Counted from the first letter of the stretch, positions 18,115 through 27,100 are shown. The stretch is 64,000 bases of DNA from Bradyrhizobium sp. JYMT SZCCT0428 (GCF_018131075.1 NZ_JAFCLS010000019.1:62001-126000), one strand, 5' to 3'. Made by a program: numbers and translations. The notes: generated from the sequence alone by a model not told the origin.

Positions 18115-19140
18115 TTGCTCGGAGCCATCTCAAGGCGCCTGCTGACCGGCGGCGCGTTGTTGCTCTCCGTGTTCCTTGCCGCCGATGCCGCGGAGACCGA
18201 CGACGATCTGCCCGACCTTGCGGACCGGGTCAAAGGGATGGCCTCGGAGGTCGCGCTCGAGTTGCAGCAGATCTGTCCGCCTGCTGCCCCCTCGGACCAG
18301 GCAGCCTTCGACCAATGCCGGCGCCGCCTGTTCGGCGACTCCGCGCTGCGGCGGAGCCTCGCGACGAGGCTCCTGTGGGGCCGCCGGAATCAGGACGCCG
18401 GGGCATCGCTCAACGACACCAACCTCACGCAATTTGCGCCCGATGTGATTGCCGGCCTCTACCTCCCGCTGTTCATGTACAGCGGCGAGTACGGCACCGA
18501 GTACGTCGAGCGCGAACGATTGTACCTGATCCGTCTGCGCGCAGGGTTCCGCAACCTGTTGCAGCCTGGGCAGTTTCCGTATCCGTTCTGGCATCAAGAG
18601 GCGAAGTGGGGTGTTTATCAGTCCGCCAATTCGGTTCTGCTCTGGGTCAATCCCAAGACCGCGAAGATCGTCATCGGGCAATTTACCGAGCGGGGCAGCG
18701 ATAGCCCTGTTGTCTCCAGCGAACCGATATGGCCCAGGTTTGACGGCAAATGGATGTGGATGGACAAGGAAGGACGCATCCAGCCGCGCGTGACGCTCTT
18801 CGACGGCTTGTTCCGACAGAACAATCCTTATCTGCCAAAGCTCGACTCCACCTACAGGACGCTGGCGCTGCGGATGCGTGACGCGCAATGCGATAATTGT
18901 CACGTGCCGAACAACCCCATGCCGATGCGCCGCTTGGTGCTTATGCACACACCGGCCCACGCGGCAGGCGAGATTGCGCGGTTAATGACGGCGGTGCGCG
19001 AGGACAGGATGCCGCTGGACGATACCGGCGCCGAACAGCCGCTCGAACCTGCGCTCAAACGTGCGCTACTCGAAAGCGGCGCAGCTTTCGAAGAGTCGGT
19101 GATGGCTGCAAAAGATTGGGAAACGGCACACCGGGATTGA
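18115..19140 (+). CDS. Exported hypothetical protein with a CxxCH motif
   Basis: A 341-residue protein with a TTG start (GAGGTAG just upstream) and a signal peptide ending near ADAAE. No known domain is recognised. It has one haem c-like motif C259-DN-C262-H263 followed by PNNPMPMRR, and an aromatic middle region (PYPFWHQEAKWGVYQ). Met residues after the CxxCH could serve as the distal ligand. The 4-nt spacing to the haloperoxidase-like gene suggests a two-gene unit in which this protein might be a mono-haem redox partner (inference). Confidence 0.7.
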   Translation: MLGAISRRLLTGGALLLSVFLAADAAETDDDLPDLADRVKGMASEVALELQQICPPAAPSDQAAFDQCRRRLFGDSALRRSLATRLLWGRRNQDAGASLNDTNLTQFAPDVIAGLYLPLFMYSGEYGTEYVERERLYLIRLRAGFRNLLQPGQFPYPFWHQEAKWGVYQSANSVLLWVNPKTAKIVIGQFTERGSDSPVVSSEPIWPRFDGKWMWMDKEGRIQPRVTLFDGLFRQNNPYLPKLDSTYRTLALRMRDAQCDNCHVPNNPMPMRRLVLMHTPAHAAGEIARLMTAVREDRMPLDDTGAEQPLEPALKRALLESGAAFEESVMAAKDWETAHRD

Positions 19141-19508
19141 AAGGCACGCGACGGATCTGGCGGTCATGGCAGGTCAAGCAGATAATCACAGCCCCATGTG
19201 CCGGTGTCTGCTAGTGGGCACTTTTCCGAAGTGGCGGCCTTGATGCGTGATATCCGCTGTTTGGGAAACAGCGGACGTCAGGTTTGAGGCCACGACCGCA
19301 TCCGGTTCCAGAATTAACCCGCAGCGAGCGTATCAAGCTTAATACGCGAGTTTCGTTGCCGCGTGCGAACGCAGGCCTATCATGCCGGGTAGTCGTGCGG
19401 ATCTGAGAGGTGTTCAGATCACCAATCAAGCGTACCGCTCGACCAGGGGCGCCGCTGTAGGCGGCGTCCCGCTGAAATTGATCCTGCTGCACGCTTCACG
19501 GGACTGCC
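19141..19508. other. Intergenic region with one strong hairpin
   Basis: No gene seen. The notable element is the 10-bp perfect stem with a 3-nt loop at 19253-19275. The sequences around it (GCGGACGTC, TCCGCTTTT types) recur in other gaps up to 26.3 kb. Confidence 0.5.
19253..19275. repeat. Perfect 10-bp stem-loop
   Basis: Arms TCCGCTGTTT and AAACAGCGGA with a GGG loop. No T-run follows directly on either strand, so it is not a classical terminator. It is 110 nt downstream of the CxxCH-protein gene and may protect the 3' end of that transcript. Confidence 0.6.
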
Positions 19509-19790
19509 ATGTCGACTGTCGAGCAAGTGCTGAAGTCCGCAGGTCGAGAGCGTCGCGCGATCGGCCGGACGCACATCAATCGGGGCGCGCTGTTATATTT
19601 TCATGGCGGGGCCGGTGTCCTTCCTTGTTGCGTTCGCGACGTCACGAATTCTGGAGCCGGCGTTCGTTTGGAGCAGCTAAACGTGTTGCCGGTGGAATTC
19701 GATCTGTCGTTCGATAATTTTCGGACGGTTCGGGAATGTCGCTTGGTCTGGCGGGACGCTGACTTCGTCGGCGTCGCGTTCGGGGCCTGA
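19509..19790 (+). CDS. PilZ-domain protein
   Basis: A 93-residue protein that is essentially one PilZ beta-barrel. RRAIGRTHINRGALLYF corresponds to the RxxxR c-di-GMP switch and strand 1, and CCVRDVTNSGAGVRLE matches the D/NxSxxG motif. It ends RLVWRDADFVGVAFGA, as many alphaproteobacterial PilZ stand-alone proteins do. It likely binds cyclic di-GMP, although the RxxxR motif is not perfect. A second stand-alone PilZ protein lies at 32600-32839. Confidence 0.85.
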   Translation: MSTVEQVLKSAGRERRAIGRTHINRGALLYFHGGAGVLPCCVRDVTNSGAGVRLEQLNVLPVEFDLSFDNFRTVRECRLVWRDADFVGVAFGA

Positions 19791-19797
19791 CGTTGGC

Positions 19798-19890
19798 ATG
19801 ACGAAACGCGAACGCGGCGATCTAGTTTATGGGGTCGTCGCGACTGCGGTCGTATTTGTATTCATGATCATCATGATTTTCTCGCAATGA
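19798..19890 (+). CDS. 30-residue single-span membrane peptide
   Basis: A micro-ORF 7 nt after the PilZ gene. Residues 1-7 are polar (MTKRERG) and the rest is one hydrophobic helix (VVATAVVFVFMIIMIF) ending in SQ. The positive-inside pattern fits a small inner-membrane protein. Its position right behind the PilZ gene suggests co-transcription. No family known to me. Confidence 0.5.
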   Translation: MTKRERGDLVYGVVATAVVFVFMIIMIFSQ

Positions 19891-20009
19891 TGGATTCTCT
19901 TATCGGAGGTTACGCAGCGGCGCGCTGAGAGACCTGCAGATTGATCTGGACCAGTTCATAGACGGCGAAGACCGGGTGCAACGTCCCCCACAGTGTACCC
20001 GATGAAAAG

Positions 20010-20052
20010 ACGGCCCCAGTCGCTGCCCCGCCGCTGGGGCCGTTTTCGCCTT
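20010..20052 (+). terminator. Rho-independent terminator candidate
   Basis: Stem ACGGCCCCAG / CTGGGGCCGT followed by TTTCGCCTT. It would end transcription arriving from the PilZ/micro-ORF side. A near twin occurs at 34328-34368. Confidence 0.7.
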
Positions 20053-20081
20053 GTTTGGGGCTCAGGAGCCCAACATCTCAA

Positions 20082-20348
20082 TCAATGGCCAGGTCTGTGC
20101 CGTCGCCGATGTGGTTTGGGCTCAGGAGGGTCTGTTCCAGTAATTGCGCGATACCACGCGGCGTCTGATTGTGCGCGCGCTCTGTCAGCGGCAAGATTGG
20201 ATTGTCCACGATAGAACTGACTTAGGCCGAGGTAGCAATCGGTGCGCGCGGGTCCGTGAGGTATGGCTTCGCAATTTACCTGCGCGCTCGCAACGACGGG
20301 AAAGACCACCAACAAGATTGCGACGACACCCGCGGTCCAATATGTCAT
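20082..20348 (-). CDS. Small exported hypothetical protein
   Basis: An 88-residue protein with a clear signal peptide (MTYWTAGVVAILLVVFPVVASA, cleavage before QVNCE). The mature part has two cysteines (VNCEAIPHGPARTDCYLGL), compatible with a disulfide, and a basic histidine/arginine-rich tail (HRRRHRPGH). The start is set at ATG 20348 so that the signal begins the protein. No function known; no operon partner. Confidence 0.7.
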   Translation of the reverse strand: MTYWTAGVVAILLVVFPVVASAQVNCEAIPHGPARTDCYLGLSQFYRGQSNLAADRARAQSDAAWYRAITGTDPPEPKPHRRRHRPGH

Positions 20349-20937
20349 GCCGCCTCCAGGCGATGTGCTCACGCCGGCTGGTCAGACTTTCATCGAGTCG
20401 CTTGTTCTTGTCCGCCTGGGACGGAAGGCACGGATGCTTGCAACTTCGGCCGTCGTTGCGGCACTCTCCGAGTTAATGGCATGGATGTAGGATCAATATC
20501 AACGAAGGCCTGGTCGTTCGGGGTTCGTATCCGAGGACGACAAGCTGTCCGCTCTTCCGCGCCCGTGGTGTTGACGTGATCGGCTAAGCGGCGGCCATGA
20601 AGCAGCCGCGCGAGCGGACTCGTTCGGAGGGTTAGAACCGCGCTGACCCTCGAGCGAGTCCACTATCGCCGCGCCGCCGGTTATGGAAGCTAATGATCCC
20701 TTCGATGGCGTCTGCACTGAAAACAACACAAGTAAGCGAAACTCATACCGTGTGGCAAAACAGCTACGCTCGTCAGGTGGCGCGGCATTTGGCTTCGGCG
20801 AGCGTATGCGGTTCGATCCTACCTCTCGTTTCACAATCCCTTTTGAGCTGAGATGCGAAAATATGTGAAAGCTCTTGGCTCATAGCCGGGTTGGTGTCTA
20901 ATCTTCTCTTTTGGTCTGCTTTTTTTTGAGGCCACGT
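20349..20937. other. Intergenic, no convincing gene
   Basis: About 590 nt with only short, compositionally poor frames on both strands. A T-rich stretch (TTTTTTTT near 20921-20928) precedes the small gene at 20938. No repeat or RNA was recognised. Confidence 0.4.
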
Positions 20938-21135
20938 ATGAATTATTCCCAAATGAAGGACGAACGCCTGTTGGCGTTTTACGAGAACGTCCGTCAGCAG
21001 GTCGCATTGGATGCAGGAAGCCGCTATCGCTTCGCAGGCGAAGGAGTGCGCGCATATGCGGATAAGCTTCGCGAAGAAATGGACCGACGGCGGCTTAGGT
21101 TCACGCCCATCAATTGGCCGGAGGATGGTCGCTGA
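20938..21135 (+). CDS. Small cytoplasmic hypothetical protein
   Basis: A 65-residue charged protein (MNYSQMKDERLLAFYENVRQ at the start) with a helical, Arg/Glu-rich second half (REEMDRRRLRF). No signal peptide or cysteine. The composition looks protein-like and similar small proteins are familiar from Bradyrhizobium genomes (memory, not a search). ATG 20938 is preferred over the upstream frame, which is not protein-like. Confidence 0.6.
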   Translation: MNYSQMKDERLLAFYENVRQQVALDAGSRYRFAGEGVRAYADKLREEMDRRRLRFTPINWPEDGR

Positions 21136-21462
21136 TTTATGGGAGAACAAAATCGAGGTGCCAGTTCAGGTTCGCGGACCGGTCTCGCTCGGCATTGGAA
21201 ATGCTAAAGAGGCGCGGGTCTCTCGTCGTGCGGCTAGATCGATTTCACCCAGCTCTGCGGGATAGCGCGGCGTGTGCCCGGCCGTCCCAAACGGCAGCCC
21301 GGGCTTTGCGATGCCAAACGTGCTGTGCTGCCCCTTAAGGGTTTAGTTACTAGTCATTGTCAAGCTTTCCGCCATTGCAGATAGGTCGCGACGAGCGATA
21401 GCGAATTTCCGAAACGCTTTAATCCGACCAGCCCGGTTGGCGGTCTCCACAGGAGGCCCACT
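21136..21462. other. Intergenic, nothing recognised
   Basis: About 330 nt between two small genes. No frame, repeat or hairpin stands out. Confidence 0.4.
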
Positions 21463-21597
21463 ATGTTCAAGGGCTTCGTGATTGCAGTCTTGCTTATGCT
21501 TGGTGCATCGCAGCTAGATCAGTACTTCTGTAACGGCAGGTACACCGACGGTACTATGTCGATGCTGCGACAAATCAGGCACTCGTTTCGCAGTTGA
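21463..21597 (+). CDS. 44-residue small membrane/secreted protein
   Basis: A micro-ORF with a perfect AGGAGG 7 nt upstream of its ATG. It begins with a hydrophobic stretch (MFKGFVIAVLLMLGASQ) and continues DQYFCNGRYTDGTMS with a basic C-terminus (LRQIRHSFRS). The good ribosome site and ordered layout argue that it is real; I do not know the function. Confidence 0.6.
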   Translation: MFKGFVIAVLLMLGASQLDQYFCNGRYTDGTMSMLRQIRHSFRS

Positions 21598-22017
21598 AGG
21601 TCGCTTCGGTGGACGCCGCTGCGCGCAGGTTCCCGCGTCTGCGAGCCAATCGTGCCTCGGCGGTTGGCGCAGTCGATCGCTCGGAGCCCTATAACTGCTG
21701 CTGGTAACTTCCGGCCAGCGACTGTTGCTCGCCCCTTGGTGCACGGCTCCGCGCATCATCGTATCCAGCGCGCAGACAACACGAATGGCGCCCGATTACC
21801 CCGGTGGTTGGCTGCTGGTATGCCCGTTCACCGGGGTAGGCGGGAAGTCGCCGTGGTCCGGTCAAACCGACGCGAACCCAAAGCGGCCGTCAGCCGTCCT
21901 CCTTGCAGCGATGATGCGAACCGTTAGTATCACGCGGAATGATCGCAATGTCCGCCTTGGCGCGAAGAGCAGACATACAACGACGTATCATGAGAAGTTG
22001 AGAGGGAGACCCGTTAC
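21598..22017. other. Intergenic, no convincing gene
   Basis: About 420 nt. Contains one of the recurrent TGTCCGC/GCAGACAT sequences (around 21950-21975) but no supported gene. Confidence 0.4.
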
Positions 22018-22596
22018 ATGAGCATCGCCGATCCCAACAAGACGATCCTGACGGGCGAGAACCCGTTTATCCGCTTGAGCCCGAAGGACGGCGAGCCGAA
22101 CTCGACAGAGGCGAGCTATTGGCGGATCATCTTTTCGCCGGCTGGTCCCGGCCACGTTCTCTACTTGAAGAGCGAACTGACGGAAGGTCGCTGGCGGATT
22201 TACTCCGACAACATCGCGATGGCGCGGTGGCTGCAATCTACCGTACAGGGCATGCTCAATGCCGAACTTTCCGACACAACTATCCCCTGTGCGGACGCGC
22301 AATTCTCCAAGGCGGGAGATCCGCGCTACTTCTGGACTGAACATATCAAGTCGCACGGCGAAGACATCTCACTTACCTGGTTCGATATCGGCGAGCCGCT
22401 GCTGATCCACTCGCAGCCGAACCAGATTCCCGACCGGCGCTACGGCGTGTGCACCGTGCTGATCCCGGCGCTCGGCACCCGTCTCGTTCGCAACGGCGTC
22501 GAGGCCAAGGGGCGATCCTGGCCGCGGGAACGCGAGGGACGGCCATTCTCGACGTCGGCGTTGGCATTTTCGGAGAGCTGGACGGAAGCGGTCTGA
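22018..22596 (+). CDS. Conserved-looking hypothetical protein
   Basis: A 192-residue soluble protein with GAGAGGGAG upstream of the ATG. The sequence is rich in aromatic residues and well ordered (FIRLSPKDGEPN, YWRIIFSPAGPGHVLYLKSE, RWRIYSDNIAMARWLQ, DISLTWFDIGEPLLI) but fits no domain I can name. No signal peptide. Monocistronic in a sparse region. Confidence 0.75.
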   Translation: MSIADPNKTILTGENPFIRLSPKDGEPNSTEASYWRIIFSPAGPGHVLYLKSELTEGRWRIYSDNIAMARWLQSTVQGMLNAELSDTTIPCADAQFSKAGDPRYFWTEHIKSHGEDISLTWFDIGEPLLIHSQPNQIPDRRYGVCTVLIPALGTRLVRNGVEAKGRSWPREREGRPFSTSALAFSESWTEAV

Positions 22597-22977
22597 GGCG
22601 GAGCTGCCAATCAGTCTCGGCCTTCTCCTAAGTGTTGCATCAGCCGGAACATGTCGAATTGATGAGAAGGCGCGTCATACTGCCGGCTACGCACTCATGA
22701 TCCCTGTACGTCCGCCCTTTGGTGTCTGCTGTCGGCACCTGGCGGACCTGGGCAAACTGTCGAAGGTCCGCTTTTGCGCCAGGAGCAGACATTCGCGCCA
22801 TTTGACCAAAGCCGCCGTTAACGAAAGCGCGGAGCGTGTCTGCTCCGCCCAATTTTTTGTTGCCAGCAAGATTTCGGCGTTAACCATCGCTAGCGGTTCC
22901 AGTCTGAGCGAAATCGCTTCGAAGTTTCTTAAATTTTGCTGTGTACCCCTTCCAGGCACGGTGACATGGGGAACGAT
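22597..22977. other. Intergenic with paired GTCCGC/GCGGAC sequences
   Basis: About 380 nt. Between 22705 and 22800 it carries GTCCGCCCTTTGGTGTCTGC, TGGCGGACCTG and GTCCGCTTTTGCGCCAGGAG. The same words recur at 21950, 23910 and 26260, indicating a dispersed intergenic repeat. No gene seen. Confidence 0.5.
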
Positions 22978-23862
22978 ATGAGTAAGCGGGCTAAACGTGG
23001 AAAGGCAGAGACGCTCGCACTACCAATGGTCGGGAGAGTTGCAATTGGCGCAGTGGCCGTCGCCGCATTGGGATACAGCTTGCTGTCTCGCCCGACGAGC
23101 GTGCAACCGACACGGAAGCCGTCCGCGCACCAGGCCATGGCGTCGTCAACTCCGGTCTACGTGTCAACTCCGGTTCATGCATCAGCATCAGCGTCGGCTC
23201 CGGCTCCGATTGCAGCTCCGGCTCCGATTTCGGTCCCGGCGCCTCAATTCGAAACACCAAAAGCCGCTGACGCTCCCGGAGCATTTGTTCGGCAGGTGGT
23301 TGACTACGCCAGCCACCAGACGCCGGGCACCGTGATTATCGATATCAAAAACACATTCCTTTATTTCGTTCTGAACGACACGCAAGCAATGCGCTACGGC
23401 ATCGGCGTCGGCCGTGAAGGTTTCACATGGTCCGGTGAACAGACGGTGGCCCGTAAGACAGAATGGCCGGATTGGCGTCCGCCTGCAGATATGCTTGTGC
23501 GTCAGCCTTATCTGCCGCGGTTTATGGCAGGTGGTCCCGGCAACCCGCTCGGCGCTCGGGCGATGTATCTAGGCGAGACTGAATATAGAATTCACGGCAC
23601 CAACAAGCCCGATACGATCGGGAAGCGGGTTTCGTCCGGCTGTATCCGGCTGAACAATGAGGACGTCGTGGACCTCTATGAGCGGGTGAAAGTCGGAGCG
23701 AAAGTGATCGTGCTTCCGGCAACCGCTGCCCGTCGACCATCCCAGGGAGCGCCGCCCGAGGCCGCTTTCCGATCGCCGGACCCGGCATTGCCGCCGAACC
23801 GGCCCTCGGCAACTAACGCGCAGATGCTGTCATCTGGACCGGAGATCGCCGAGGTCCGGTAA
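22978..23862 (+). CDS. L,D-transpeptidase (YkuD/ErfK family)
   Basis: A 294-residue cell-wall enzyme. An N-terminal membrane anchor (VGRVAIGAVAVAALGYSLL) is followed by an Ala/Pro/Ser-rich linker (about residues 45-85) that spans the periplasm. The YkuD domain begins near GTVIIDIKNTFLYF, and the catalytic HGTN...SSGCIRL pattern is complete, with His206 and Cys222. It forms 3-3 peptidoglycan cross-links or attaches proteins to the wall. ATG 22978 (MSKRAKRGK) is preferred; ATG 22966 is an alternative. Confidence 0.9.
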   Translation: MSKRAKRGKAETLALPMVGRVAIGAVAVAALGYSLLSRPTSVQPTRKPSAHQAMASSTPVYVSTPVHASASASAPAPIAAPAPISVPAPQFETPKAADAPGAFVRQVVDYASHQTPGTVIIDIKNTFLYFVLNDTQAMRYGIGVGREGFTWSGEQTVARKTEWPDWRPPADMLVRQPYLPRFMAGGPGNPLGARAMYLGETEYRIHGTNKPDTIGKRVSSGCIRLNNEDVVDLYERVKVGAKVIVLPATAARRPSQGAPPEAAFRSPDPALPPNRPSATNAQMLSSGPEIAEVR

Positions 23863-24257
23863 CTCAGTCCTCGGTCTGCAACATCGGCTCGCCGCTTTGT
23901 CTCCGGCACCAGAAGCGGACATTCCAGTCAGGTCGTCTCTTTGACCCATTCGAGACATTCCGGCTCAGTTACAGCCGACCGTCACAGTCCATTTATCGCG
24001 CGAAAGCCACGTATATGGGCGTCGCTAGCAGCACGCGTTCGATTGCTCGCGGACGTACTGGCGCTTGTAATCTCGAGCGTTTGGCGTTTTCGCCAGAAAC
24101 TCAAAATGATACTGCGGACCGGTCATCTGGCTGCTAGCTAGGTCGAAGGTCCTCTCTTGGCACCTTTTCGGACCCGTGCCATGCCTGAATCGGGTTCGCA
24201 GTGCACGGTAAAGCGACGTCCCGTGATCGCTTGAACGGATGGGTTCACCGCCGCAAT
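23863..24257. other. Intergenic flank of the insertion sequence
   Basis: About 395 nt with no supported gene. Contains GAAGCGGACATTCCAG-type words (around 23910) of the dispersed intergenic repeat and a T/A-poor stretch up to the IS end. Confidence 0.4.
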
Positions 24258-25019
24258 CTAGGGCGTGGACTCATAAGCGCGAAGCCATAGCCTGATCGAG
24301 GCAAGTTGTACGAAGGCAAGGTAGTTGGCAGCCAGCTTGTCGTAGCGCGTTGCAACGCGACGGCATTGCTTGATCCTATTGAAGAAGCGCTCGATCCGGT
24401 TGCGGTCGCGGTAGAGATAAGGACTGAAGTTGATCGGATTACTGCGATTGCGTTTTGGGGGGATATTGGCCCATGCGCCTCGCCGCATGGCGAGCCCTCT
24501 GATCCAATCGGCATCATAGCCGCGGTCGGCAAGCAACATCGATCCAGACTTCAAGCGAGACAGGAGTTTTCCTGCAAGCCGATTGTCGTGTGTCTCGCCG
24601 CGCGTTAGCGCAAGGCGGACCGGCAAGCCGTTGGCGTCTACAACCGCATGAATCTTGCTGGTCAATCCACCCCGTGATCGCCCCATCAGCTGCCGTTGGT
24701 TCCGTTTGATGCATGCTCCATGCTGGTGCACGCGGACAATAGAAGTGTCGATCATCTGGACAGCCGCATCGTGGGCAGCGGCGAGCGCGTCTATGATACG
24801 GCTCCACACGCCCGCCCGGCGCCAACGGACGAAGCGATTGTAGCAGGTGGTGTAGGGGCCAAAGGCGCCCGGTAGATCGCGCCAAGGCGCGCCGGAGCGC
24901 AGAACCCAGAAGATGCCGTTGAGTACGCGACGGTCATTTACCCGAGGGACGCCGCGCGGTTTGTTGGGTAGCATTGGCTTGATGGCGGTCCATTCGTGTT
25001 CGGTGAGTTCGTAGCGCAT
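24258..25019 (-). CDS. IS5-family transposase
   Basis: A 253-residue DDE transposase in one frame. N-terminal DUF4096-like part (YELTEHEWTAIKPMLPNKPRG), then the catalytic aspartates in MIDTSIVRVHQHG and LLADRGYDADW, and the final glutamate in YRDRNRIERFFNRIKQCRR (the Y-R-E signature). It appears complete. The TAG stop is formed by the CTA of the flanking target sequence, so the gene ends exactly at the element border. It inserted in a gene-poor stretch, with no evident gene disrupted. Confidence 0.93.
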   Translation of the reverse strand: MRYELTEHEWTAIKPMLPNKPRGVPRVNDRRVLNGIFWVLRSGAPWRDLPGAFGPYTTCYNRFVRWRRAGVWSRIIDALAAAHDAAVQMIDTSIVRVHQHGACIKRNQRQLMGRSRGGLTSKIHAVVDANGLPVRLALTRGETHDNRLAGKLLSRLKSGSMLLADRGYDADWIRGLAMRRGAWANIPPKRNRSNPINFSPYLYRDRNRIERFFNRIKQCRRVATRYDKLAANYLAFVQLASIRLWLRAYESTP

Positions 25020-25083
25020 GATTCGAGCCCCTGGCGACGCGAAGGGCTTGAATCATGGTTCGCCGCCAAGGCTCAACTGGCCG
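24261..25083 (-). mobile_element. IS5-family insertion sequence
   Basis: An element of about 823 bp with one intact transposase. Candidate boundaries are given by CTA at both flanks (24258-24260 and 25084-25086), which would be a 3-bp target duplication (or a 2-bp TA one), in line with IS5/IS427-like elements. The terminal inverted repeats at these points (GGGCGTGGACTCATAAGC at left) are only weakly matched on the right, so the right end is less certain. Confidence 0.7.
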
Positions 25084-25315
25084 CTACACTCCGCAAAGCG
25101 GACCTATTATGCTCAGGGTGAGTTTTGTCGTTCATGACCCGAGGCGGACATTGCCGCGGTCGAACTCGAAGGGGTAGCATTGGAGAGATTTTGGCGCGGG
25201 ACGCGTGTCAATCGAAAAGGCCGCATCTCGAAAAAGGAGGACGCAGCCGAAGTCAGCGAAGGCGTGCTGTATGCGAGCCTGCCGTCAACGAGGCGAAGGC
25301 GTGGGGAGCGACTTG

Positions 25316-26146
25316 ATGTCTGACAAATATGCCGTGGTCGGCAATCCGATCGACCACACGAAATCGCCGCTGATCCATCTCAGCTTCGCAAAAGAGACCG
25401 GGCAGACTATCGACTACGTCGCCATTGAAGCTCCTGTCGGCGGCTTCAGCGACGTGGTGGACAGGTTTCGGCGCGAAGGCGGCCTGGGCCTCAACATCAC
25501 CGCTCCGTTCAAGATGGATGCGTTCGCGTATTGCACCGTTCTCAAGGAGCGCGCCCGGCTCGCCGGTGCCGTCAACGCGATGAAGTTCGAGGCAGACCGG
25601 GTGACCGGAGAGAACTTCGACGGCATCGGCCTTACCAACGATATCACACGCAATCTCGGCTGCTTGATGCAGGGGCGCCGGGTAGCGCTGCTCGGTGCGG
25701 GTGGGGCTGCACGAGGCGTCGTGCTGCCGTTCCTCGAACAGGGGCCGGCGGAGCTCGTTATAGCAAACCGCACCGTAACCAAGGCGGAAGAGCTTGGCCG
25801 TAAATTTGAGCAATATGGGCCCGTTACTGCTATCGGCTATTCGGCCCTCGCTGACAAAAAACTTGGCCGGTTCGATCTAGTCGTGAACGCAACTTCTGCC
25901 AGCTTGCTCGGCGAGCTTCCGCCGATAAGCCCGGAGGTTTTTGGCGACGATTGCCTTGCCTATGAGTTGCTCTACGGAAAGGGCCTTACGCCATTCCTCC
26001 GGCTGGCGCGGAACGCCGGCGTGAAGCGGCTTGCGGACGGTGTCGGTATGCTGGTCGAGCAGGCGGCGGAGGCGTTTGTGTGGTGGCGTGGCCTGCGTCC
26101 CGACACCCGGACCACAATCAAAAGACTTACCGTGCCGCTCGAATAG
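25316..26146 (+). CDS. aroE: Shikimate dehydrogenase, likely paralogue
   Basis: A 276-residue enzyme that reduces 3-dehydroshikimate with NADPH (or a related substrate). Seen: GNPIDHTKSP in place of the usual GxPIxHSxSP, catalytic NITAPFK (Lys in the shikimate site), glycine-rich GAGGAARGVV, the NADP-selecting NRT (ANRTVTKAEELG) and GVGMLVEQAAEAF near the end. ATG 25316 follows GGGGAG; the longer frame upstream has no AroE-like sequence. It sits alone next to an IS in an accessory region, so it is probably a second copy (quinate/shikimate or specialised) rather than the housekeeping aroE. Confidence 0.88.
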   Translation: MSDKYAVVGNPIDHTKSPLIHLSFAKETGQTIDYVAIEAPVGGFSDVVDRFRREGGLGLNITAPFKMDAFAYCTVLKERARLAGAVNAMKFEADRVTGENFDGIGLTNDITRNLGCLMQGRRVALLGAGGAARGVVLPFLEQGPAELVIANRTVTKAEELGRKFEQYGPVTAIGYSALADKKLGRFDLVVNATSASLLGELPPISPEVFGDDCLAYELLYGKGLTPFLRLARNAGVKRLADGVGMLVEQAAEAFVWWRGLRPDTRTTIKRLTVPLE

Positions 26147-26735
26147 TCCAATCAGAGAAACTTCGGAACCGATCCAGAAGTCGTCAGCCGATTGTCGGCT
26201 CGCGTTGATGTCGCTTATTGGCCCTTTTCGGACCTCCAACCATGTCCGCTCTTGTGCCACTGTTGGGGGAAAAGCGGACATCAGATCGGCCGTGACCAAG
26301 CTTTCCGATTTATGAGTACACGGCCTAGTATGCCTTGAAAACTCCGTCGCCTCCTGCGCAAGAGCAGTCGGCGCGCGACGGATGCGACAAATTAACCCGA
26401 CGGGCAAATCACTTCCGTTTTTCGGAAATCATGTCAAGTCCTAAATTTCCGAAAATCAAAAACATTTTCCTTCCCTTCCACCCCAAATCACCTGCACATC
26501 AATGGCCATCCCGTCCCACTCAGAGGGGCGTTGGCCATCGTCACAACGAGGGACGGGTCGCGGTGGACGCTGAAGTTGCGATTGACGGTCGCGGCTGAGG
26601 CGTACGGCGAAAGCGTGTGGTCCTGGCGCCCGTAACGGCGTCAAGTCTTTCGGGAGCTAACGCTTCCGAGGGGCGACGGTGGCAATGGAGGCCGTCTCAC
26701 CGGGGAGAGCGCGTTATAAGCCGTAAAGCCATTGC

Positions 26736-26842
26736 GCAGGGAATGTCGGATGCTCTCCGCTGCCCTGTATGCTCGTGTGCAGCTTTGTTTGCACTATTCG
26801 CACACGAGACCGCGGGTGCAGCGCGCATCCGGCATTCCCTGC
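26736..26842. repeat. Palindromic intergenic repeat
   Basis: Arms GCAGGGAATGTCGGATGC and GCATCCGGCATTCCCTGC close a 107-nt element, with a second internal pair CGTGTGC / GCACACG. Such nested palindromes are common dispersed repeats in this group. Confidence 0.75.
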
Positions 26843-26922
26843 GCCCTCTGGATTGAGAGGGCGAGAAGATTTCGAGCAAGCCTCGGGCGCATCGCGCCGC
26901 GAGAAGGCGGACGCATATCTTC

Positions 26923-27047
26923 GTCGTCCCGGCCTTGAGCCGGGACTCATACGCCGCGGCTCCAATTGTCAATAAAGAAAGATAACGACTACCGCGCAAA
27001 ACAATTACCGCCGGTGGTTATGGGTCCCGGCTCAAGGCCGGGACGAC
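26923..27047. repeat. Palindromic intergenic repeat
   Basis: The left arm GTCGTCCCGGCCTTGAGCC pairs with GGCTCAAGGCCGGGACGAC at the right. The central 80 nt is AT-richer. It ends 54 nt before the stop of the reverse-strand lipoprotein gene. Confidence 0.8.
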
Positions 27048-27100
27048 AGTGCTCTTTGAAATTCGAATCCGTTGCAACCGACCAGCCCAAAACAGCCCCG

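Larger units (their letters stand above)
26147..27100. other. Long intergenic stretch rich in palindromic repeats
   Basis: About 950 nt with no supported gene. It contains a CCGCTCTTGTG...AAAAGCGGACATCAG dispersed repeat (26235-26285) and two long palindromes listed separately. A compact decay zone between the aroE paralogue and the lipoprotein gene. Confidence 0.6.

Noticed and set aside
26336..26598. Forward frame of 87 codons in the repeat-rich gap
   Set aside because: No ribosome site and no ordered sequence; lies in a region of palindromic repeats.
26736..27047. Possible CRISPR-like repeat array
   Set aside because: The repeats are inverted, of different families and unequal spacing; no direct repeat/spacer pattern.
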